Positions 6,311 through 14,306 of a DNA stretch of 34,773 bases are shown here, in pieces. The position numbers and the translations under genes are program-made. The notes under the pieces were generated by a model, which was not told the DNA's origin, made no database searches, and saw nothing but the letters and a program-made list of their open reading frames with translations. The DNA is taken from NCBI GenBank assembly GCA_945872165.1, contig CAMBYS010000003.1, positions 1 through 34,773 on the forward strand. The letters are read 5' to 3'. Position 1 is the first letter of the stretch. Every line of letters begins with the position of its first letter. Origin of the DNA: an uncultured Clostridia bacterium (GTDB lineage Bacteria; Bacillota; Clostridia; Oscillospirales; Butyricicoccaceae).

Positions 6311-7942
6311 TTAATCGTTAATCTCTAATGTGATATCCAATTCGCCGGCTCTGCGGATGATATCATCCACAGGATTTGCCTTTGTAGAAAGGGTTCCGAC
6401 GTTGCTTTCTTCCATAACCTTGACACGGTAGGGCTTTCCGGTTACCTGCTGCACTGCTTTGGACAGCGCATCTTTTACCTTGGTCTCGCTGCACAGCTCA
6501 TAGGTAAAGGGATCCTCACAGACCACATACAAATCCTTGCCATGCAGGATGCCCTTGGCAAACGTCAGCTGGGCAAAGGTGCTCATAGGCAGCAGTTTTT
6601 TCGCCGCCAGCGTGATGTCATTCCATTGCGGGCTGCATTCCAGCTTTTTCGGCTGTACCGGTTCCGGCTTTTTCCGTGGTGCCGCTTCAAAGGGCGGCAT
6701 GTCCTCATTCTCCGGTGGCGGTGCATCCTGATCGGAGGGAAATCCGTCATCATATGTCTGCGGTGCCGGTGCGGGAGCCGGTGCAGCAGCAACCACGCCA
6801 TGGGCCAGCTTTTCCTCCAGCGCATCCATCCGGCCGCTGAGGGTATCATAATCCTCCGCCTGCAAACGGCACAGCCGAACCATGCACAGCTCCGCTTCAA
6901 TCCGCCGGTTTGCCGCTCTGGGCATACGGATAAGTGCCTCCTGCAGAATGCCGGTATAGGCCAGCAGCCGGGATGCAGGCACCTGCTCACACAGCTGTGC
7001 CACTGTTTTGGCGGAATATGCCGGGGACAACAGCCCGGAAACATCGCCCTTGCTGGTTTTTACCAGCAGCATATCACGGATCAATCCCAGCAGCTGATCC
7101 AGTACAGCGCCCAACTCCCGTCCTGCCGTGTAGCTCTCTCCCAATTGGGCGATTGCCGCCGTCAGGTCACCCTGTAAAATATGGCGCATCAGCTCCACAG
7201 CGGTATCTCCCGCCAGAATGCCTACGCCGGATGCCACAAGCTCTTCATCAATCGGTCCGCTGCTGCCCGCTGCGGTACGATCCAGAATGGACAGGGCATC
7301 ACGCAGGGCACCATCTGCCAGACGGGCAATCATCCGGGCACCGCCTTCGGTCAGCGGAATGTGTTCCTCCTCCGCGATTTCCAGCAGCCTCTGGGCAATG
7401 TCATGGGGTGCAATGCGGCGGAAGTCAAACCGCTGGCAGCGGGACAAAATGGTGGCAGGCACCTTATTGATTTCCGTGGTTGCCAGAATAAACAGCACAT
7501 GCTCCGGCGGTTCCTCCAGCGTCTTGAGCAGCGCATTGAAAGCACCCTGTGACAGCATATGTACCTCGTCGATGATGTACACACGTTTTTTCACGCTGGC
7601 TGGGATATACCGCACCTCCTCCCGGATATCACGGATGTTATCCACGCCGTTGTTGGATGCTGCGTCGATTTCCACCACATCCAGCACACTGCCGTCCAGA
7701 ATGCCCCGGCATGCCGGGCATGTACCACAGGGATCACCGCTCTGCAGATTGGTACAGTTCACCGCCCGGGCCAGAATTTTGGCGCAGGTTGTCTTGCCGG
7801 TACCCCGTGTTCCGGTAAACAGATAGGCATGGGACAAACGCCCGCTTTCCAGCTGTGCCCGCAGCGTATCGGTAATATGCCGCTGCCCCACAACATCCGC
7901 AAACCGGTTTGGACGCCATTTGCGGTACAAAGCCTGATACAT
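6311..7942 (-). CDS. dnaX: DNA polymerase III subunits gamma and tau
   Basis: DnaX is the clamp-loader ATPase that ties the replisome together. The 543-residue protein has Walker A GTRGTGKTT (44-52), a zinc module (Cys 63, 72, 75, 78), the Walker B DEVHML, the sensor and SRC arginine-finger motifs (ILSRCQRFDFR), and a long tau-like C-terminus with an Ala/Pro-rich linker (about 395-415). The start MYQALYRKWRP is universal, and ATG 7942 has GGGAGGGG upstream; the frame reaches 27 codons further without support. The SRP RNA gene lies just upstream on the same strand, a common Firmicutes order, but a terminator separates them. Confidence 0.97.
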   Translation of the reverse strand: MYQALYRKWRPNRFADVVGQRHITDTLRAQLESGRLSHAYLFTGTRGTGKTTCAKILARAVNCTNLQSGDPCGTCPACRGILDGSVLDVVEIDAASNNGVDNIRDIREEVRYIPASVKKRVYIIDEVHMLSQGAFNALLKTLEEPPEHVLFILATTEINKVPATILSRCQRFDFRRIAPHDIAQRLLEIAEEEHIPLTEGGARMIARLADGALRDALSILDRTAAGSSGPIDEELVASGVGILAGDTAVELMRHILQGDLTAAIAQLGESYTAGRELGAVLDQLLGLIRDMLLVKTSKGDVSGLLSPAYSAKTVAQLCEQVPASRLLAYTGILQEALIRMPRAANRRIEAELCMVRLCRLQAEDYDTLSGRMDALEEKLAHGVVAAAPAPAPAPQTYDDGFPSDQDAPPPENEDMPPFEAAPRKKPEPVQPKKLECSPQWNDITLAAKKLLPMSTFAQLTFAKGILHGKDLYVVCEDPFTYELCSETKVKDALSKAVQQVTGKPYRVKVMEESNVGTLSTKANPVDDIIRRAGELDITLEIND

Positions 7943-8010
7943 GCCTGTCCCCTCCCTGACAAAAAAACATTTCTGTCCCCAGCCGCAGCCGGTGCAGCGG
8001 TACAGAATCT

Positions 8011-8039
8011 GAAAAACGGGCAATCGAAATTGCCCGTTT
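8011..8039 (-). terminator. Terminator of the SRP RNA gene
   Basis: A perfect 10-bp stem, AAACGGGCAA (8014-8023) with TTGCCCGTTT (8030-8039), has five T on the minus-strand side. It sits between the SRP RNA 3' end and dnaX, overlapping the region just upstream of the dnaX ribosome site. Confidence 0.9.
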
Positions 8040-8057
8040 CCTTACGACTTATATACT

Positions 8058-8368
8058 GTGGGAACGATGCTCCGCACGACCGCGCACCGGCCGTTGAACG
8101 GGGCGTCATACCTGGTACCCGTGCCGTCCTGCTCAGACTCGGCATTCCTGCGGCACACAATGGGTTCTGCTTAATGCTGCTCGGTTCCCCGCCTGACATG
8201 GTTCACAGTCCACTGTTGCGAAGGACCGAATCTTCATCGCCCTCCGGCAAAGGTCAAACAATACACGCACCGCCCGCGGGCCGGGATTCACTCCTGCTAT
8301 AGCGGATTGCAGGTGCAGGACACCGCTGCCGTCCCAGCTAGCGCAGCCATGCGGAACATCGTTTCCCC
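8058..8368 (-). ncRNA. ffs: Signal recognition particle RNA, large (Alu-containing) type
   Basis: On the minus strand the 5' part carries the conserved Alu-domain segment with GGCAGCGGTGTCCTG and CTGCAATCCGCTATAGCAGG. The S domain is seen as GAACCATGTCAGGC followed by GAGCAGCATTAAGC, the Ffh-binding helix 8. The two ends are complementary: GGGGAAACGATGTTCCGCA at the 5' end pairs with a 3' segment ending in GCATCGTTCCC, closing the long helix 5. The length of about 310 nt is somewhat above the roughly 270 nt of the Bacillus RNA. End positions are estimates from pairing. It acts with Ffh in targeting membrane and secreted proteins. Confidence 0.95.
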
Positions 8369-8379
8369 AATACAAAATT

Positions 8380-8408
8380 ATTATACTATATTATGCACAG
8401 TAATGCAA
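8380..8408 (-). promoter_or_regulatory. Promoter of the SRP RNA gene
   Basis: On the minus strand TTGCAT (8403-8408), a 17-bp spacer and TATAAT (8380-8385) form a strong vegetative promoter about 10 bp before the RNA 5' end. Confidence 0.88.
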
Positions 8409-8423
8409 TCAAATTATTTTATA

Positions 8424-10346
8424 TCAGTCGGAATCTTTTTTCTCCTCTTCTGCATAGGAATCACATTTTAACAGCAAATTGCCCACATTGACATATTTTT
8501 CTGCCAGTTCACTCATGGCTTCTGTGTCCACATCCGCCGAAGCGCCGTCATACATTTCCTTGACAATTTTACCGTCCCGATACAGCACTTCCTTTGTCAG
8601 CCAGTCACCGCTGGGGAAAATCACATAGCCCGGATATTTTTCATTGAAAATATCATTGCCCAGATAGGACGCATCGGTCTCCATGCCGAACAGATTGAGT
8701 ATGGTGGGCAGAATGTCCGAGGTATTCACCGTCTTATCCACAACCTGAGGCTCCAGATCCTCTGCCCAGATAAAGAAGGGGGTCTTTTCCACCAGCAGTT
8801 CATTGTCGATGCCGGATTCCTCCCACAGCCGTTCTTTATCCGTCATGCCATAGGTATAATGGTCCGTAAATGCGATAATCGCCGTATTTTCCAGCTGTCC
8901 CTTTGCCTCCAGCTGCTGCATCAGCTCACCGAACATATCATCCACCAGTTTTGCCTTTGCCTTGAGACAATCCACCTCTTCATGGCCGGTCATACCCTTG
9001 TACTCCGGATATTTTTCCAGTGCATAGGCGCTCAGCACATCATCATAGGTATAGGGCATATGTGCCGACCGGGTGATATAAAACGTGAAAAACGGCTTGT
9101 CCGGATTGTCCCCGCCAAAGAACCGGGAACAAAGGGCCTCCTTTTCAAACATGTAATTCTCATCCAGCAGTACATCGTAATCCTGTACATATTCATCATA
9201 AAAGCTCACATGCTGCTCATAGCCCATGGCTGGATGCATAATATTGCGGTTATAAAATATGGAAGCATTATAATGGAAGGATTCCGCCGAATAGCCCGCA
9301 TCCCGGAACAGATTCGGCATGCTTTCGGAAAAATCATTGGTACAGTAGGAGAAGGCCAGATTGCCGTCGGTGGGCAGGAACATGCCGGTATTCACACAAA
9401 ATTCCGTATTAAAGGTACGCACGCCCCCATAGCCCGGAGTATACATGTTGGTAAAATTCAGGCCCTCCTCTATCAGGGCACAGATGTTGGGTGTGGTTTC
9501 CTCATCAATCAGCCAGTCATCCATGCTCTCCATCAGAATCAGGATGACATTTTTGCCCTCAAGCACGCCGGTCATATCATTTTCGGATTCCGCCGGATGG
9601 TATTGGTCAAAATATTCGTTGATTTCCTCTTGATTCTGTTCCAGCTCTGCCTGATATGCCGGCAGATGCTTGTATATGATATGCTTATACAAATCCCGTT
9701 CCAGTGTATGGTAAACGCCGCAAATGCGGTATACCTTCCGGGCATCATACATGGTTTCATATGTACCCTCCAGGGACGAGGAACGGCGCCATTCCTGCTG
9801 TGCACCCCACAGGTCCTTGTCACCGATTTCAAATACCTTCGCCGGCAGGAAATACAGCGCTACACAGCACAGTACACATACCGCCACACTGATGAGCCGA
9901 TGATACCACCGGCATTTTCCCTTGGGCAGCAGCAGGATGCCGCCAATGCCAATCGCCAGCATGAGCACAATGGAGATGCAGAAGCCTTTGGTCAGGAATC
10001 CGAAAATAGAAGACGCAAATTCCGCGCCGTCTCCGGCATATCCCAGATCCGTCAGCCACATCATTTTATTGAAAATCAGATAATAGCCGGACTGTGCCAC
10101 GGCATAAACCACAAAGAAAAAATAAATCAGACCATAGACCAGCCTTCCCAGCCAGCGGGGGAACAGCCAGACCAGCGCCGTCAGCAATACTGCCCAGACC
10201 GCTGAAAAAAGCCATGGAAAAATCAGTTCCTGGCACACATAATGGCGCATAAAAACTTCAATTCCCATAAAGGATGCCAGCATCCAGGCCATGCTGACCA
10301 ATACACGCAGCTTTCCCTGCTTCAGGGATCCTGCCACTTTCTGCAT
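8424..10346 (-). CDS. LTA synthase family membrane sulfatase
   Basis: This 640-residue protein has about five N-terminal membrane helices (within 13-170) and an extracellular sulfatase-type domain (about 264-600). The domain holds the metal ligand Glu273 in LILMES, a Thr311 in GVRTFNTEF that aligns with the nucleophile of LtaS (GKTSDSEF type), SAHMPY and FTDHYTYG. The family moves glycerol-phosphate or phosphoethanolamine groups onto cell-surface polymers. The RTFNTEF loop and a Cys-containing continuation differ from classic LtaS, so the exact polymer is uncertain. The start ATG 10346 has GGAAGGAG upstream. It follows the penicillin-binding protein gene but has a terminator between, so it is a separate unit in an envelope cluster. 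Confidence 0.9.
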   Translation of the reverse strand: MQKVAGSLKQGKLRVLVSMAWMLASFMGIEVFMRHYVCQELIFPWLFSAVWAVLLTALVWLFPRWLGRLVYGLIYFFFVVYAVAQSGYYLIFNKMMWLTDLGYAGDGAEFASSIFGFLTKGFCISIVLMLAIGIGGILLLPKGKCRWYHRLISVAVCVLCCVALYFLPAKVFEIGDKDLWGAQQEWRRSSSLEGTYETMYDARKVYRICGVYHTLERDLYKHIIYKHLPAYQAELEQNQEEINEYFDQYHPAESENDMTGVLEGKNVILILMESMDDWLIDEETTPNICALIEEGLNFTNMYTPGYGGVRTFNTEFCVNTGMFLPTDGNLAFSYCTNDFSESMPNLFRDAGYSAESFHYNASIFYNRNIMHPAMGYEQHVSFYDEYVQDYDVLLDENYMFEKEALCSRFFGGDNPDKPFFTFYITRSAHMPYTYDDVLSAYALEKYPEYKGMTGHEEVDCLKAKAKLVDDMFGELMQQLEAKGQLENTAIIAFTDHYTYGMTDKERLWEESGIDNELLVEKTPFFIWAEDLEPQVVDKTVNTSDILPTILNLFGMETDASYLGNDIFNEKYPGYVIFPSGDWLTKEVLYRDGKIVKEMYDGASADVDTEAMSELAEKYVNVGNLLLKCDSYAEEEKKDSD

Positions 10347-10380
10347 AAAGGTATCTCCTTCCATTTCCTTTGAAAACCAC

Positions 10381-10412
10381 AAAAGATGCTGCCGGTTTTG
10401 CACGGCAGCATC
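10381..10412 (-). terminator. Terminator of the penicillin-binding protein gene
   Basis: On the minus strand GATGCTGCCG (10403-10412) pairs with CGGCAGCATC (10385-10394), a perfect 10-bp stem followed by TTTTGTGG. Confidence 0.88.
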
Positions 10413-10430
10413 CCTTGCTGTACTTATTTT

Positions 10431-12875
10431 TTATCCGGCAAGCGCCGTATGCCACCAGTCGGAAATCCGGCTGAACATCACGCCAACCTGTGTCGTCTCC
10501 GGTACCGTTGTGTCCGGCGTTGTGGGCGTTGTTGGCGTATCCGGCGTGGTATCATCATCTGTTGTGGTATCATCATCCGTATCCGCAGGCTCTGTGACCT
10601 CCGGCTTTGGCTTTGGCCTTGGCTTTGGCTTCGGCGGTGAATAATGTCCTCTCGGACTGGTAACACGGTCACCCTCGCCAATCGGGTCATTGTCACCCTC
10701 ATAGCAATAATACTCGTCGGTTACCTCCACATACAGCGGGAACAGACGGGTCAGATCCAGCATGGAAGCACTGCTGTACCGCCATTTATGCAGATCACAT
10801 TCCTCCTCCGGCACATCATCCACATAGAACATACCGGTTTCAATCCGGCTGCCGCGCACATCGCCACGGCATGCCCGTGCCGGTGAGAGACCGCTGTCCA
10901 GACAGTATTCTGCCTCCACAAAGGTATCTTCCTCCGGCTCCTCAAAATGTTTGTCCGGTTTGTCCTCATGCAGCTGATCCATGACAGCGGACCAGGCCTG
11001 TACCGCCGGGTTCGGAGACAAATCGGGCAGACCATACTGCTCATCATAGCCAAACCAGCAGACACCTACATAATAGGGCGTATAGCCCGCAAACCAGCGG
11101 TCCTTGTTATCCGTGGTGGTACCGGTCTTGCCCGCCACGTCAATGCCATAAATCCGTGCCAGCCTGCCGGTGCCGTCTTCTACTGCATTGGTCAGCAAAT
11201 CATTGACATAATATGGTGTGGATTCCGGGTGTTCAAATACCTGCTGCGGCGTATTGTCCTCGTTGGAGAGGATGGTTTCGCCATTGGCATCCACAACCTT
11301 GGTATAGCTGATGGCTTCCGAATAATTGCCATAGTTCGCCAGCGCAGTGTATGCCTGTGCCATTTCACGAACCGTTGCACCTTCGGTCAGCGCGCCCAGC
11401 GCCATCGGCGCATAATTCACATCATTATTGGCGGACAGCGTGGTAAAGCCCAGCTTTTCCGTCATGAAATTATATGACGCCTGGGGTGTCAGCATCTTGA
11501 GCACCTGCACGGCGACGGTATTGGTGGAATCCGCAACACCCTGCATGATGGTGGTCTGTCCGTCATACCGGCGGTTTTCATTACGTGGCCATGCCGAACC
11601 GCTCAGATTGAATACCGGCATATCCGTAACTACGGAATAGGGGGTAATCAGCTTCTGGTCGATTGCCGGGGCATATATGCTCAGCGGCTTGATCGAGGAG
11701 CCCGGAGACCGTTTGGACTGGGTGGCACGGTTGAGCACAAGGCTCTCGGTTTTCTCTCCGCGTCCGCCCACAACGCCCCGGATCTGTCCGTTGGTGGGAT
11801 CCAGCACCATCATGGCGGATTCCGGACGCATGCCGTTTTCCGAAATGCTGGGGAAATTGCTGTTGTCCTCATAAACCGATTCCATGGTTTCCTGCACATC
11901 CATATCCACGGTGGAATAGATGGACAGGCCGCCGCTGTTGACCACAGTGCGTGCATAGGTTTCGGAATAACCCAGCTCCTCCTGCAGATCCTTGACCACA
12001 TCTGAAATCACCATGTCGGTAAAATAAGAATATGCCTTGTTTTTCTTCTGGCCGGAGGTATTCTCCTCATAGGCAAGCTCTTCCGCTACGGCTGCATCAT
12101 ATTCACTCCTGGAAATATAGCCCTGAGAATACATCTCGGAAAGCACAGCTTGCTGGCGTTCCTTTGCCTGCTCAGGATACTTGAAGGGATTATATGCCGC
12201 CGGGTTCTGGGTCAGTCCGGCAATCAGGGCACATTCCGCCAGATCCAGCTCGCTGACCGGCTTGTTGAAATAGGTCTTTGCCGCCGTCTGTACGCCATAG
12301 GCATTCTTGCCGAAGTAAATGATATTCATATACAGCTCAAGGATGGTTTCCTTGCCGTCAACCTTTTTCTCCAGCGTCAGGGCGCGCATGATTTCCGTCA
12401 CCTTGCGCTTGACGGAATAATCGTCATCATCTGTCATGTTTTTGACCAGCTGCTGGGTGATGGTGGAGCCGCCGTAGCTGCTGCCGCTGGGAAGAATCCA
12501 GTTCAGCGCCGCACCCATGGTACGTTTCCAGTCCACGCCCTTGTGCTCATAGAAGCGTTTGTCCTCAATCGCAACAAATGCATCCGACAAATCCTCCGGT
12601 ATGTTATCCATATCGACCCATTCACGGTTTTCCTCGCTGGCAAGCTTCTGCAGAACCTGCTGATTGCCGCTGTCATCGTTGTAATAAATGACGCTGTTGA
12701 ATTTCATCGAAAGACTGCTGATATCCAAATCAGCCTCCGGCATAATTACCAGATTCAAATACGCAACAAATGCGCCAAGGCATATGGTTGCGGTTGTCAG
12801 ACCGATGAGAAACAGCGTTAGTATGGCAAATCCGACTTTTCCGGCTCTGCTTTTTTTCCTGCGTTTTCTGGCCAA
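10431..12875 (-). CDS. Class A penicillin-binding protein (PBP1A type)
   Basis: This bifunctional cell-wall synthase of 814 residues polymerises and cross-links peptidoglycan. It has a basic cytoplasmic start, one membrane helix (about 14-40), a glycosyltransferase domain with catalytic Glu104 in EDKRFYEHKGVD and GGSTITQQLVKN, and a transpeptidase domain with SSIK (393-396), STN (450-452) and KTGTT (583-587). The tail is Pro/Lys-rich and then Asp/Thr-rich (about 735-790), ending in a short hydrophobic stretch. The start is TTG 12875, with AGGAGG eight bases upstream; no in-frame ATG fits. A -10 TATAAT lies at 12941-12946 (complement) with a weak -35. Confidence 0.97.
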   Translation of the reverse strand: MARKRRKKSRAGKVGFAILTLFLIGLTTATICLGAFVAYLNLVIMPEADLDISSLSMKFNSVIYYNDDSGNQQVLQKLASEENREWVDMDNIPEDLSDAFVAIEDKRFYEHKGVDWKRTMGAALNWILPSGSSYGGSTITQQLVKNMTDDDDYSVKRKVTEIMRALTLEKKVDGKETILELYMNIIYFGKNAYGVQTAAKTYFNKPVSELDLAECALIAGLTQNPAAYNPFKYPEQAKERQQAVLSEMYSQGYISRSEYDAAVAEELAYEENTSGQKKNKAYSYFTDMVISDVVKDLQEELGYSETYARTVVNSGGLSIYSTVDMDVQETMESVYEDNSNFPSISENGMRPESAMMVLDPTNGQIRGVVGGRGEKTESLVLNRATQSKRSPGSSIKPLSIYAPAIDQKLITPYSVVTDMPVFNLSGSAWPRNENRRYDGQTTIMQGVADSTNTVAVQVLKMLTPQASYNFMTEKLGFTTLSANNDVNYAPMALGALTEGATVREMAQAYTALANYGNYSEAISYTKVVDANGETILSNEDNTPQQVFEHPESTPYYVNDLLTNAVEDGTGRLARIYGIDVAGKTGTTTDNKDRWFAGYTPYYVGVCWFGYDEQYGLPDLSPNPAVQAWSAVMDQLHEDKPDKHFEEPEEDTFVEAEYCLDSGLSPARACRGDVRGSRIETGMFYVDDVPEEECDLHKWRYSSASMLDLTRLFPLYVEVTDEYYCYEGDNDPIGEGDRVTSPRGHYSPPKPKPRPKPKPEVTEPADTDDDTTTDDDTTPDTPTTPTTPDTTVPETTQVGVMFSRISDWWHTALAG
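10603..10634. repeat. Hexamer tandem repeat in the PBP tail
   Basis: Five near-identical hexamers of the form GGCTTT/GGCCTT/GGCTTC follow one another. They encode the KPKPRPKPKP part of the extracellular tail. Such tracts expand and contract by slippage, so this region may vary in length between strains. Confidence 0.75.
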
Positions 12876-12912
12876 GCCTGTTACCTCCTGCTGTCCTACG
12901 GTAAAGTGATTT

Positions 12913-12942
12913 CATATTCACTAACATCATATTCACTAACAT
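12913..12942. repeat. Perfect 15-bp tandem duplication in the PBP leader
   Basis: CATATTCACTAACAT occurs twice in a row (12913-12927 and 12928-12942). It lies in the 5' untranslated region of the penicillin-binding protein gene, overlapping the edge of the -10 hexamer at 12941. The rest of the 12876-13113 spacer shows no other feature beyond promoter-like A/T-rich sequence. Confidence 0.85.
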
Positions 12943-13113
12943 TATACCACATTTTGTCCAAAAATCCATAGCTACTTGGAATCCATGGTATATTCTTCAC
13001 AAATTCGGAGAAAATGTAAGAAATAAGCGATGGATTTTGGGCATTTTTTCACGTTTTTTCGCCCGAAATTCCCAGCATATACACTTTATTTCTGATAGGA
13101 GGCATGCAAAGCC

Positions 13114-13440
13114 ATGAACCGTACCGTTGCTGTATTATCGCTGTGCTGCATCACGCTGTTTTCCTTTCTGATATACCAGCAGCTTTCCTTCCGTTCGGAT
13201 TCCGTACCGGTTTCCGATCCCATTTCCGCAGAGGAGCAGACAGATCCCCAGCCACTGTACCTTGTCCGGGCAGAAAATGGTGTCCTGTGCATCTATCCCT
13301 ACGGCTCGGATACCCCTGCGGAGGTAACCGATATCCGTCTTTCCTCCCTGCGGGAATATGACCAGCAGCTGATGAAGCAGGGCTTTCCCCTGTATTCTGA
13401 AGAGGATCTTGCCAGCTTTCTGGAGGATTTCGGCAGCTGA
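13114..13440 (+). CDS. Small anchored protein with BofC C-terminal-like domain
   Basis: This 108-residue protein has an N-terminal hydrophobic segment (about 4-24) that is a signal anchor, a short linker, and a C-terminal domain (about 48-108) of the form LYLVRAENGVLCIYPYGS, then LREYDQQLMKQG and SEEDLASFLEDF. That pattern resembles the BofC C-terminal domain found in short proteins of spore-forming Clostridia. BofC itself controls a forespore signalling protease. The similarity is by eye and short, so a sporulation role is only a suggestion. The ATG at 13114 has AGGAGG 11 bases upstream. I found no convincing forespore sigma promoter. It faces away from the penicillin-binding protein gene. 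Confidence 0.7.
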   Translation: MNRTVAVLSLCCITLFSFLIYQQLSFRSDSVPVSDPISAEEQTDPQPLYLVRAENGVLCIYPYGSDTPAEVTDIRLSSLREYDQQLMKQGFPLYSEEDLASFLEDFGS

Positions 13441-13446
13441 GGCATG

Positions 13447-13482
13447 AAAAAAACGGAGAGACCTTGCCATCTCCCCGTTTTT
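13447..13482. terminator. Bidirectional terminator
   Basis: AAACGGAGAG (13451-13460) pairs with CTCCCCGTTT (13471-13480) with one mismatch, A-run on the left and T-run on the right. It lies between two converging genes and can serve both. Confidence 0.8.
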
Positions 13483-13493
13483 GCCCTGTCCGG

Positions 13494-14057
13494 TCAGCCC
13501 ATGGGAATCTCTGTCTGCGGGCGCACGCCGCAGTACCGCAGCAGATAATCCTGCTGGCACCGGTCAAAATACTGCTCCGCCTGCTCCAGTCCCTGAAATT
13601 CCACCGACGATGCCGGCTGTCCGATGACCTGCTGGTCATACCGCAGATACCGTACCAGTGCCTTGCGGTTTGCCGACGGAATTTCATCCACGGTCAGGCA
13701 TGCGCTCCAGAATTCATCTGCACATGCGGCAGACAGCAGCAGCTTCCGTTCCCCGCCATGGTCCAGATGCACAACAATCAGGCCCACCGGCCGGCAGCGC
13801 ACCAGCGTCATCGCCGGCAGAGGCTGGCTGCACAGCAGCACGGTCTCCATCGGCATGCCCTCCGGCGTGCAGGTGCGGGGCAAAAAGCCGGTATTGTGTG
13901 GTGCACCAATATTGGAATCACTCAGATGATCCAAGCACAGCAGGCCCGCTGCACCGTCAAAGGACAATACCGCTGTACTGCCCATGCTGTTCGCCGTAAA
14001 AATCGTATATTCTTCCCTGCGCATCAGTTCCGGCTGTAAATCATGCCAAATATTCAT
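13494..14057 (-). CDS. Catalytically degenerate family-I inorganic pyrophosphatase-like protein
   Basis: This 187-residue protein aligns along its whole length with soluble family-I pyrophosphatases: MNIWHDL start, GS and LD in the first strands, AP-N-GFLPRT, MTLVRCRPVG, and the C-terminal helices with DEIPSANRK and YDQQV. The active site is gone. The Asp-rich DGDPLDVL motif reads EGMPMETVL. Using E. coli numbering by eye, Glu20, Lys29, Glu31, Arg43, Tyr51, Tyr55, Asp67, Asp97 and Lys142 are replaced by residues that cannot do the job, and Asp65, Asp70 and Asp102 have become Glu or similar. Only Lys104 and Tyr141 seem kept. The frame is intact and the ribosome site is good (GAGGGA), so it is a maintained protein, probably with a binding or regulatory role. 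Confidence 0.82.
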   Translation of the reverse strand: MNIWHDLQPELMRREEYTIFTANSMGSTAVLSFDGAAGLLCLDHLSDSNIGAPHNTGFLPRTCTPEGMPMETVLLCSQPLPAMTLVRCRPVGLIVVHLDHGGERKLLLSAACADEFWSACLTVDEIPSANRKALVRYLRYDQQVIGQPASSVEFQGLEQAEQYFDRCQQDYLLRYCGVRPQTEIPMG

Positions 14058-14103
14058 GTACTTCCCTCGCTTTGGATTCTTCGGTTTCTGATTTGTGCCA
14101 GTA

Positions 14104-14139
14104 TCGCACCTCTCCTGTCTGTTTCACCGGCAGGTGCGA
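14104..14139 (-). other. Hairpin in the 5' leader of the pyrophosphatase-like gene
   Basis: TCGCACCT and AGGTGCGA form a perfect 8-bp stem with a 20-base loop in a leader of roughly 140 nt. The loop and flank (GGTGAAACAGACAGGAGAGG) recall parts of known riboswitches, but no complete riboswitch consensus can be built, so I do not name one. Confidence 0.4.
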
Positions 14140-14204
14140 AAATATGTTTTGCTGCCGCAAAGGATTTCCTGTGAAATCACACGGCTTGCGCCGCGGCTGC
14201 ATTT

Positions 14205-14232
14205 ATTATAGCATAAACCCTTAAAAATGCAA
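14205..14232 (-). promoter_or_regulatory. Promoter of the pyrophosphatase-like gene
   Basis: On the minus strand TTGCAT (14227-14232), a 16-bp spacer and TATAAT (14205-14210). Transcription would start near 14198, leaving a leader of about 140 nt before the start codon at 14057. Confidence 0.7.
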
Positions 14233-14252
14233 ATTTGAAACGGTTATCCGGA

Positions 14253-14287
14253 CAAAAAACAGCACCGTCAACAAAAACGGTGCTGTC
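14253..14287 (-). terminator. Terminator of the SLH-domain gene
   Basis: ACAGCACCGT (14277-14286 on the minus strand) pairs with ACGGTGCTGT (14259-14268), a perfect 10-bp stem followed by six T. Confidence 0.92.
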
Positions 14288-14306
14288 AATCTGCGTTTTT
14301 TCGGAA

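Noticed and set aside
8133-8375. Short open frames within the SRP RNA region
   Set aside because: The interval is clearly an RNA gene with its own promoter and terminator; the frames lack ribosome sites.
8859-10205. A 448-codon plus-strand frame opposite the LtaS-type gene
   Set aside because: No start signals and a shadow-type composition; the minus-strand protein has a full sulfatase domain.
13080-13113. A forespore sigma (SigF/SigG) promoter before the BofC-like gene
   Set aside because: CATATACAC near 13076 resembles a -10 only loosely, and no matching -35 lies at the right distance.
14058-14140. Lysine or cobalamin riboswitch in the leader of the pyrophosphatase-like gene
   Set aside because: AGAGGTGCGA and AGACAGGAGAG recall fragments of those classes, but the remaining conserved elements are absent and the leader is too short.
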